From Mactromeris polynyma (lineage: Eukaryota; Mollusca; Bivalvia; Venerida; Mactridae): a stretch of 64,000 bases of DNA. The translations under genes were made by a program, and so were the position numbers. The notes below the pieces were generated by a model that saw only the letters and a program-made list of their open reading frames with translations, did no database searches and was not told the origin of the DNA. The DNA lies in assembly GCA_032209605.1 (NCBI GenBank), contig JASFXZ010000001.1:47248619-47312618 (forward strand), in the 5' to 3' direction. Shown piece after piece: positions 35,679 through 47,600 of the stretch (within the stretch, counting starts at the first letter, position 1; each line of letters starts with the position of its first letter).

Positions 35679-38600
35679 CTAAAATATTCAAATAAAATAA
35701 TCCCAGACGATAAAATAAACACTACTAGAAAACAAACCTTGACTCCCTGTGCCAACATTTAACTGCCCATTCAACTTGAGATCACATCAAAGGATCAGGA
35801 ATTTGCTAGTATTGAGAGTCTCCCCAAGTTTTACAAATCCTCAAAGTCTCCCCAAGTTTCACAAATCCTCAAATTGATATTTTGCTCAAGTCAACATTTC
35901 TATGCAGAAATACACTTACCATTGATAGCAATCCTAGAATGCCTTACTATGGTTAAATATAATCTCTTTTCATTGCCTACAGGTTCAGTAAATATAAGTT
36001 CTTGAAAAAATGTTTGAGTCAGATACCATTTGAGATCATTGGTGAAAATGGGCTCATGTTTTATGCGAACATTTGGAGACATAATATGTTCTATATTCAT
36101 TATTCTTATTTGACATGTCAGAATCATACTGTAAAAATACAACAGGTTCAAGTCTATGCTCAGGTGGGTAAGGAGCAAATGTGTATCGCTTCTTCTTTCT
36201 CCCTTAATTGAACTGATTGGACAAATTATGCCATCAATGTTATGATCAATCTTGGCGCTATTCAACTAAAATCACTAGTTTTTGTACATTTTAGCACCAA
36301 CAATTATATACAGTTGGATCGTGTTTATCCAAATTAAAGGGGTCCGAAATTTTGTTTTGAATAGTGTATGGTTTCAATTCGACATGCCTAAGAAGATACA
36401 TCATGACCTGATAATTATTTCGGGTGATACCAAGTATGTGGATAGAAGGTTGTCGAATAAATGAGGTCTGACTGTAACTCATAGTTATTGTTTTACGTGA
36501 TCAAACACGCGTTTGTAGTTGACCAAAACTAAAGTTAAACGACTACAATAGTTGAGCCAGGAGACCGACATACAGCATTACATACATACCTTCCACACTA
36601 TCACCAGTCCATCATCATCACATGACATAATACTTTCATTATCACAGTCTAATAGCACCTATGTATAAGAAAGAACATTACATTCACTCTGCGACTGAAA
36701 AAAGCAGCAACAACAACTACAATGACTTCATTTGCCTTAAACTTCAAAAGAAAATTAGCAAAAGTGTTTAGTTTAACAAACTTGCCAACCTAAGTGATGT
36801 CACCATCAGACAACATACGAACAAGTTCCTCTTGACCATTTGACCTAAGACAATACCGCAAAACCTCACTGACTTTCTTCATAACTAATGGTGGTCTTAT
36901 TACTGAGGTTTCACTGTACATGTACATACAAAATCATTTGTCCGTCCTGATTTATGCGGGGAAGTTTTCAGTTGCCACTGGTAGAATATAATATCACTGG
37001 TTTGTAACCCAAGAACACTGAACAGGTCAACTTCCTACTGTGTATAACTAAAAAAATACTGTTAAAGTAAGCAAACTCCAACACAACTCGAGATCAGCAA
37101 ATGAAACTTCATTATACAATTTCTTTTGATTTCATTTTCTTATAACTTGTACAAAGAACAGGGAAGACATCAACTCACAGAAGTAAGTAGTAGAAAGTTG
37201 TACAAACGTTGCAATTTTTCAGTATTCTTTTTACCTTGGTGCAGGGACTATTTCAGCCAGGCAATTGTATATATACCACAAGTTAAACAGATACACAGTA
37301 ATAATTTATCTCATTTACCTGAACAGAACCGGAATGAGCTAGACATTCACCAACCAATGAAATTCTGGACTCTGGGGAGTACCAAACTTTGTATAGACTG
37401 TAAGAAAATGAAAACAATGCCTGTTACATCAACACAAATATCAATGTTGAAGCCTTTAGAAACTGTTCACCATGGTTGGGCATACAACAAATATTTCAAG
37501 CAAACATTTAATGAAAATGGCCGTTTAAACTTTTTACATCTATTATGAAGTTAGGCCTAAAGAAAAATATGTTTCATGCCACAAAAAATAGGGTAGGTAG
37601 GTCGGAATTGTTTTGGAGATTTTTTTTCAAACAAAGCAAATTAAACATAGATTTAAATGAATATGTGTTAAAAGACTGAAATAACTGAGTATGTTATAAG
37701 CGTGTTCAACTGTACTCATGTCTATTTCAGGATCGTGAAGTTTGCAGTTCAATGTGACCCAAGGCGGGATTTGAACCCAAGACCTTCAGACCCGAAGTCA
37801 GGAGCACAACCCCCCTGAATACAAAGTCCTCGTAAGCAATTGTTAATAAAAAAACAACAATTGGTGGAAGGATCCCATGCACATAGCTCAACTCAGGTGA
37901 AATAATAAATCAAACAAGGTTGAAGTTTCATCAAATAATATTTACTATTGGAATAGAAGGAAGTTACCTAACATTGTCAGAATCTTCTGATGAAAGGGAT
38001 TCCTTCACTAATTTTGCATTTTGTGGAACAATAGCTCCATCAATACAATGTCGGATGGCTTCTACACTACTCCATAGTCTGATTGACCCATCTACAGCTG
38101 TAGTGGCTAAATATAATCTGAAAACATACCAGTGTAAATATATCAAAACAAAATAGATCAATAGATTATTTAATTACCTCCAATAAATAGAGCTAAAAAT
38201 CTTGTGTATCTATCGGCCTAATGAGAAATGTCAGTCAATTTTGTACTCTTTCTAAAGTTTCTTTAAACATGGAGCTGTTAAATTTACCAATTACTACTTA
38301 AATATTGGGCAAAATTTTCTGTTAAGGTGGCAGAACATATTTTATGTAATTAATGTTTGTATTTTTTTTACATATTTAGTAAGCAATGACATTCTTGCTG
38401 AATTTTCTTAAAAACTTCTTAAAAACACACTTCGCTGTCACTGTACAACTCAATGCTTAAACTGTTGAATGTGAGGATGACTTCTGACATGGAATCACAT
38501 AGAGAAACTTATTTTGATAGAATGAAACATTTTGTCATTCTCTGTTATTATTAAAAATGATAAATTCGAACATCCTGCCTCATTTGTCAAAATGTCTACT

Positions 38601-41600
38601 TTCATTTCGATGTCGAAAATAGTTTACTTTCGGTTTAGAAGCCTGTCAATATCAAACTAATAGAAGGTGTTTTCATAACAAGAAATATAATTTGAGAGGT
38701 TGGAAACTACCATGTAGCCATTTGAGAAGAGGAAGAATAATGTAATGCAGCAAGTATAAAACACAAGATGAACATTTTTGCCACCACAAGACTATATATA
38801 GATTCTGTTCTTATCCTTGCAACAACAGCATAACTTCTATCAAAGTTATATATCTAGCACTAAATGTATCTTCACAACACATTAATCAATAAGGCCATGA
38901 CAAATTGTAATTTTGTTAAGCGTCCGCGTGCGCCTAGGTTTTGTGCTCCTCGAGCCAAAAATAAAAGAAAATTTCCTGGCTTCAAATTCTCTCATCCTTT
39001 TCCATGTCCATGATTCGACAATGGCAATTTTAGTTGAGATCCGACAACGATGTGATTTTTGTGCGAAAACTAGTCAATTTGTATGAAAACTAGTCAGGCC
39101 AAAGTTTAAATTAGATTTATTAATGTATAGATTTAGTTTTGAAACAAACCATTTTGTTTTGTTTTTATGATGTTTCTTTCATTTAAATATCTAACATTAT
39201 GCATCACTTATTATCTGAGGATATTTGTTTTCGTCACGAGTTTGTTTGTTTTTTTTAATAGGTAGCTAGGTTTCGCGAACTTAGGTTGACGCTTAACAAA
39301 ATTCCAATTTGGCATGGCCTAATTATATACATATTTAAAACAAATTCAATTAAAATATCACAATAATCAATGACCTAAATATAAAAAGGCATTAATTACA
39401 CAATAAGTTCTTCTTGAAAAATGGTCTGTATAGATGAATTTTATTGAGCTCTCACTGTCAAAGACAAAAACCTTATAGGCTTATGATATGTTCCATTGTC
39501 ACAATAGGAAGTGAATCTTTGCATAATGAGCAAAATACATAAAACTAACAAATTTACCAAATATGAAAAAGACTATATTGACAAATAGTGTATCATTAAA
39601 TTATGTTTCATACTAACCCATCACAGGTAAAACAAAGATCATTGATCTTGGAATGATGAGCATTCTCTTTCTTTAACACAGTCTGTCCAGTGTGACAGTC
39701 ATATATACAAAACCCCGAACCAATGGCAGCTACCAGAAATCTCTGAAATATTGGATCGTTACATAACTAACATTGTATAGTCAGTAAGTTTGATGGATAA
39801 GGGACAACCTATCAATGAGCCATCTATCATTGCATTCCAAGCACAGGAGATTGTCACAAAATATTTCCTTTGTCAACAGTTCTCTCCCTTCGTCCCCAAA
39901 GTGACCCAGTTTCCAACTTGACCTAGAGTTTATCAAGACAAACATTCTAACCAATTTCCATGATAACTGGATGCAGAATGCGGCTTCTAGAGTGTTCACA
40001 AGATTACGTTCACAAGTTTTGTCTATTATTTGACCTGGTGACCTAGGCTTTGACCCAACTAAACTAAGTTTCATGCATTACCTAGAGATCATCAAGTCAA
40101 ACATTCTGACCAAGTGTGATGAAGATTGGGTAAAAAAGGTGGCCTCTATTGTGTTCACAAGGTAAATGTTGACAGAGGACACACGACAGACAGTTGTTGA
40201 GATCTCAATAGCTCACCTTTAAGCACTTGGTGCCCAGGTGAGCTAAATAAGTTAGACAATGTACTGGAAAACATTTAGCGTTACAGTATTTGGATCATAT
40301 ATTAAACTTTGATATTGAACTAACAGAAACAAGATCAAACCTCTTGGAAACAAATCATTTTTTCTACACTGAAGGGAAATGTTCTATCCGGTCCTTGATA
40401 TTCCTCACTAACAGAATTGAAGTAACGATAAGACAGCAAGTTCTCTGTCTTCCACAACTTGATGGTTCCATCCAGAGATGCACTAGCAAACTGATCATCT
40501 GTAACAAAGGTTATATCAAACATCACATGATGCGTTATAACAATCATGTGTTAGTTTTCAATACTTCCAAGGCTCTAAAATTCCACTAGCCCAATGTCAC
40601 AGACAAGTCTACTTGCTAATTTGGGCTACGAACAGTTGAGAGATGAAGTCAGTCCAGGACATGTCTGTATTTAAAGCTTATTAACATAGGACATTCTAAA
40701 TAGCGAACAAAATTACCAATGCCTTGAAATTTGTGACAATTCAAACTGTAAACAAATTTTCTCAGACAGCTAGCCTCCCATGTCAGACAAGTCAAATTTG
40801 ACATGTTCACTTGTCCAGGACACGTGTATTTTTTAAATATTTCTAGAGCCCTGACTTCACTAGTGGGTAACAAATGATATGACATCACAACTACCATACA
40901 GAGATGGCTATTATCTGCGAAAAAAGTGATTGTTTTCCTGCTAAAATGTCTGATTACAATTTATGCTATAAATTAAATATTACACTCATGTTCATAAATT
41001 ACTGCTAATGAAAAACCAAATAATGACTTGACTTATAATTCATTGTGTTGTCTTCTGTTTGACAATTATCAGTGAATCTGAACTGTTTGTAGACAAAAAA
41101 CTTCACCAATGATCATATAGCCATTTCCCGACAGCAATTTATAAACATTTTGATTGTACAGTAAAATCTCACTTAAAGACCACCTCAAATTTAAGACCAC
41201 AAATTTAACACCACAATTTTCAAGTGCCACAATTTTCAAGTCCATTTTAACTGTTTTGCACTGTTACATTCGGCCTCAATATTAAGAACAGTTTTCAAGA
41301 GTCCCAACTGCAGTCTTATTATTGAGGTTTTACTGTAGACTGTAAGAACTGTATGCATAACATTAGTATGGCAGCAATCAAGTTTTGGCAAGCAAAAAAT
41401 GATTTAGTTCTGGGACAATGCAATTTGTGATGACCCAAGTGGAATTTAAATATTCAATATAAATGAAATATGTGAGACAGAGTATAACAAGGTTTGACTT
41501 ATACAGGAATTGAAGGATGCCAGGTGATCACCTGGCGAAGAACTGTAACAGCAGAATTGAAAGAACTGGGTTACACCTGGGGCCAAGCCCAGTACATGGC

Positions 41601-44600
41601 TAAGGACAGAGAGAAGTGGAGGCAGTTTGTTGTGGCCTTATGTCCCACTGGGGATGAAGAGGATAAGTAAAGTAAGTAAGGTGATCCCATTGATTTCATT
41701 TACCCTTACTATCCTCAACAATATTCGCCTGCCTTGTTACTTTGGTCATACATGTACTATTTTCTCCATGATTTCGTTTTTAGGTTCAAATTTGTAAATC
41801 TGTTACCTTTTTTCATGCAAACATTTGTTCAATGAATATTTCTTAATTATACTGAATAAGCAAAACTATTGATGAATACGTCAATTTGATTGGATAAAAG
41901 TTACCTGCAATGCTTAGAAGACATTTGATTGGTTCTCTGTGTGGTGGAAGCCTCTTAATCAGTGATAATGTATAGATATCCTCATTTCTCGTTAATGAGT
42001 ATACATCTGTAAGATAACACATAGGGATCTGTTTTACACAAAGATGAATAACAACTAACAAAGTAATAATGTTACATGTAAAAGTTAATGACTACTACAA
42101 AAACATTTGACTCTCCTCAACTGATTAACAATACCATGGATGTATATGGTGAACATCAAAATGTGGATTTTGTCCAAAAATTAATGATAGGGGATACATT
42201 GGACATTTCTGTGGTGTTAATGGACGTGTGACTGATTTACACTCTAGACTTCTTGGTGTGTACATTTATTTTTCCTCAAGTTGGTGAACGAGTGGATTGC
42301 ATTTAAAAGAATGAGCAAAATACTTAATCTACCTAGATGTCTATCTGTAGCAGCAACCAGTCGATCGTTTCTAATAGATATCATTGAATGTACAGCATCT
42401 GCAATGTAAAACATGCTATAAATCAGTCATTGTTTACACTCGCACAAACACCTACCATGGCATGTCAAGTCTGTCTGATGCAGACACAGGGACAAGTCAT
42501 TTATAATAATCTACTTACCTGAATTTTGAATTGAATTCTGAAAACTCACAACAAAATATAAAATATTTGCATGATATACAGGTGTACTAACATAAACTCT
42601 AGAAAAACTGGAACAAAAGTCCTATAGCAATGGCATCTCAATCAAAACCATAAAAATAATATTATACAAAACACAAAAACTTGAGTCAGTGATATTGTAT
42701 GTAAAATTCCATCATTGGGTTGATTCAATCCATCTGCCATACCTCACACTAGCATGTAAAGAAATGATAATAGCAATGTCACCAATGTAGTTCTTCTTTT
42801 CAATAAAAGGGAGGTAATATCAGAAATAACAATATTTGTTTAAGGAGAATGTTTGTAACATACTGAAAGTGTAGACACTGAAGAGCAGACAGGGATACAT
42901 TCATATTTCATCCCTAGACAGATCTAGACAGAAGAAAAAGGAGGAGGCACAGAGGCAGACAGGGGACACAAAAACAAAACAAAACATACCAGGATGTATT
43001 CTCAGTACATTTAAAAACACACATTTTTGTACCTATGTCTTTTAATTAAAACTTATTTTGATATGAAAATGCCTGTTGATTGAAAGAAAAGTTAGCATTA
43101 ATCATTGTGTAAAATGCAACAATATCATGTAAAATTCTTATCTTGCATCCCTAAGTAAGTTCATGAAATTTGAGAAATCTTACATTTTGCATTTTTAAAT
43201 GTACTGAGTATACATGCAGTGAGACTCGGAGGTCACAAACACAAGACAGTATGGACCAAGGAGCCTGATATACGTCTGTAGCTTTCTGTTGTTTGTATTT
43301 TATATAACTTGACAAGCATTCTGTAACACTTACTCTCACTTTTATCCTCTTCATGCGAAGCTAACAACTGTCCATTACAGTTCCATAAACACAAAGTTTC
43401 ACCACCTGAACAAAAACATCTGATATCACCTAGCAACAGTAAACACTGAAACGGTAAATTAAGGAACTGTTTTATATATATCATCTATGTTATATACTTC
43501 ATATCAATTTATTAGCAAAGCACAGTAAGCCAATCTATTAATGGGTAAGTTAGTATTTTAATTGAACTTTCTACATCAATTGCAACCCCTCAAGAACAAT
43601 GGTCCTTTGAGATGCAAATGTCAGCTGTTGTTGAGAGGTTGTTCCTCTGCAGAGGTGAAATTGGTAGGAAATCTTTATTATAGGAAATTTATAATGTTGT
43701 TAAAGGGAGGTTGTTGCTACAGAGAGATAAGGTTGCTCTGTGCAGTAAAATACATCACAAGACTAGTCATGTAACATACAAAAAGTTAATTTCACATCAA
43801 CAAATAGATGCTAATGTAATTCACAAGATCTGATAATATGCTACACCAACAGCAAGCAATTGAATTGGAACATACAGTAAAACCTCAATAACAAGACCAC
43901 CCTTGTGACCCTTGTGAACTGGTCTTCTTATAGGAGCGGAACTGTCAAAATGGACTTGAAAATTGTGCTCTCAATTTCGAGTTGGTCTTATTATTGAGGT
44001 AGTCTTTAAGTGAGGTTTTACTGTACTGTGTTACAGACTATTTTAAAATAAAATAAACAAAACTTGTCTCTGGACAATGAAAAGTTTGTAGGGCATCTGA
44101 ACTTGTATATCTATACAAAAATTTGTCAACAAATTCTGTACTTTTCGCTCAAAGGAATAATCATAAGAAATAACAAAGATATCAAGAGAAGTCTTAAACT
44201 GAGAGACTGAAATATCCGCTACCTTCACAGAAGACATGTGTTGAGTTAGGACATGACGACAATCCCCTGTGTCCAAGTTCCATATCTAAAACAGATAAAA
44301 CAAGAGATGTTTGTAAAACATTATGCCCCCCTGTGACCTTGACAAGGGGTTCTTGAGTTATTGATTGGAAACAAAAAGGTTACCGACCGAAGAACGGACA
44401 TACCGACCGACCGACATGTGAAAACCAATATGCCCTCTCTTCTTTGAAGGGGGGCATAAAAACAGTAACACATAAACACATACAGCAAATCTGTATCAAC
44501 AGACTACCTTCATTCCAGTATGATATGTGCAACATTCTTGTCAACAGAATGTCATGTACAACAAAGACAATCCAGTCGAACCTCGTTCATTCAAATTCAT

Positions 44601-47600
44601 CACTCAGAATTTGAAATACAAAGACACCTCAATAATTCGACCACTATTGTGTAGAAGATAGTTAGTCTTAGTCTTGATGAGGTCTGATTATCCTGTCAAA
44701 ATATGGGAGAAAAAATAAAACTGGTACATGAAAATATGGTCGTATTAATGAGGTGACCGTATCTTCAAGAATTAGAATGGTTGGTAAAAGAGCTTTTACT
44801 GTACCCTTATCTGCTTGTCCGAAGAGCCTGTTACAAGAGAAACTGAATTATCTCCCTTGACATCAAGTTTAATCATGCAAGTTATTGGTCTTGTATGTCC
44901 ACTAAGGGTCACAAGCTTGTAACCAAACTGTACGTCCCACACAACAGCCAGATTATCATCTGCCGCAGACACACACCTGCACAATGAATATCAGAAAACT
45001 TAACAAATCACATATTTATAACTATTGGTGTCAATGTTGACCAAAGTTGTAGCTATATATCAAGTCAATTACAACAACAATACATCAACATATTGATATT
45101 TGTTTATAGACATTAGAATTTAATATTTAAAATATCTGAACTGGTGTTTTTTCCATATATGAAGTCATGCTACACAAACTATGTTTAAACAATCTGAGAT
45201 TTTAAAAAAAGGTTGTAAAATATATTGCCAAAATACATCCATCAAGACCTTCAAAACAATGTCTGTTACACAGGAGAACAAAACATATACTTGACAAGTA
45301 TTTTATTAAAACCGTTCAATAATAATAATGAAAGCAATGCAACTTCATTTTTCCTACATATAAAATCAGTCATTACTTTCTGTTCGCACATCTTAATTTA
45401 TTTGTTAACTGTAAAAAGCATAAAGATTCGCGAATTAGTGATACACAATTTTACAACTTTAAAATGACACCATGTGTGACATCCACAATTCAACCCTGAT
45501 GTATGTAGAATGTGACCAATGGTTCCATACCAACTGCCAGGACATAGGCAATGACACTTATGATAGACTATCAGAGTCACAATATAGTTGGCACTGCCTC
45601 GTCTGTAATAGCCTGAACTATTCATCCTCCTTAGCTGTGTCACTTGACTCCCTTAGTGACACCAATATCTTTAACAACCTTGCCACACCACCCAGATCTT
45701 CATCCCAAAACCAAGTATCAGAAAGCCCGATACTGCAACCACCGCCCACCCCATCAGATAAAATTGACCCCCCAAAAGCCACATCTACCCCCAAATCCTC
45801 CCAAACTAGAAATAAAATAACTATCCAAAAGTCCAAAACTGGTCAGCGGATCTCAGTCCTCAACATCAACTGTAGGTCTGTAAAAAACAAGATTCCTGAC
45901 CTCCACCAGGTTATAAATCAAACCAAACCTGATGTTATATGTTGCACTGAGACTTGGCTCAAACCTGAGATCAATACCTCAGAAATATTCCCGGACTCTC
46001 TTAATTATAATGTCTATCGTGATGACCGCACACACTCCCAAGGTGGTGGTGTGCTTATAGCCGTAACCAAAACCCTACTTAGCCAAGAACAACCAGACCT
46101 GAAAACCAACTGCAACTTATGCTGGACCAAGGTCACCATCCCTGGAGTTCGCTCCATCTTCATAGGATCCTATTACAAGCCCCACGAAGACGACACTGAA
46201 TCATTAACTGAATTATGGTCATCTATTAAAAAGATCCCCAAAAACAGCATTATTTGGCTCTTGGGTGACTTTAACCTACCTGATATAGACTGGACAAATG
46301 AATCACTCAAGACTAACTGCAAATTCAAACTAATGTACGAAGACTTTTTAGAAAATCTGGTTAACCTGAACTTGGAGCAAATGGTAAAAACTCCAACTAG
46401 AAATTCCAACATACTTGACCTCTTTTTGACAAACCTCCCCTCACTTGTACAATCTGTTAAAACCCTCCCCAGTTTGGCAAACTCCGATCATGACATAGTC
46501 TTCCATGAACTTAAGGTTAACCCAGGTAGAAAACTCCAGACAAAAAGAGAACTCCCCTGTTATAAACGTGCCAACTGGTCCCAAATGAAAAAAGACATGA
46601 CTGAATTCCAGGACACATTCATGGACACTGACTACACCAACCCAGACATTGCATGGACAGACTTTAAAAACAAACTTACGAGTCTATGTAACAAACACAT
46701 CCCGACCAAACCTACTAAAACTAGACGAGATTTACCTTGGATAACCCCCCTTATCATACGACTTACTAGACAAAGGGACAAACTATACAAAAAGATTAAG
46801 AAATGCTCTGCAGATCGAAAGTTACAATCCCAATACAAAGCCATTAAATCAACAATCCAGAAACAAATTAGAATTTCGTATTGGAAATATCTGGAAACAG
46901 TTATCTTTGAGGGCGACTCCCAGCCAGGTCGAAACAAAAAGTTCTACAGCTTTATCAAACATAGTAACAATGAAAATTTTGGAGTATCGCCCCTCAAGTC
47001 TGAGGGTATCACCCATACGGACCCTGTAGACAAGGCCAACATTCTTAATAGACAATTTGAGTCAGTATTCTCTAAACCCCAACCTCTTAGCCTCAAAAAG
47101 ATCTGCAGCAGCCTTATTAAACCAAAAAGCCCAGCTATGGACCCAATTAACATTACAGTACAAGGTGTTGACAAACTCCTGTGCAGTCTCAGCCCAAATA
47201 AAGCTTCTGGCCCAGATCAAATATCCCCAAGAGTACTAAAGGAACTTCACACCGAGCTGGCACCAATACTATGCAAGATATTTCAATTGTCCCTTAGCAC
47301 TGGTATTGTTCCATCAGACTGGAAAACTGCCACTATAGCCCCAGTCTTTAAAAAGGGTGCTAGGTCAAAGCCCAGTAACTACCGACCCATATCTCTAACT
47401 TGTATCGCCTCCAAAATGATGGAACACATAATCACATCCAACCTTATGAGACATTTTGACAAGCACCAACTTCTTACCCCCCTCCAACATGGTTTCAGGT
47501 CAAACCGTAGCTGTGAAACCCAGCTCACTAGTTTCTGTACTGAGGCGTATGATTCGCTAGAAAAAGGACAACAGACAGACGTAGCAGTAATGGACTTTTC

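Noticed and set aside
37126..37548. 140-codon plus-strand frame
   Set aside because: It runs antisense across the WDR41 exon at 37397-37319 and shows no domain.
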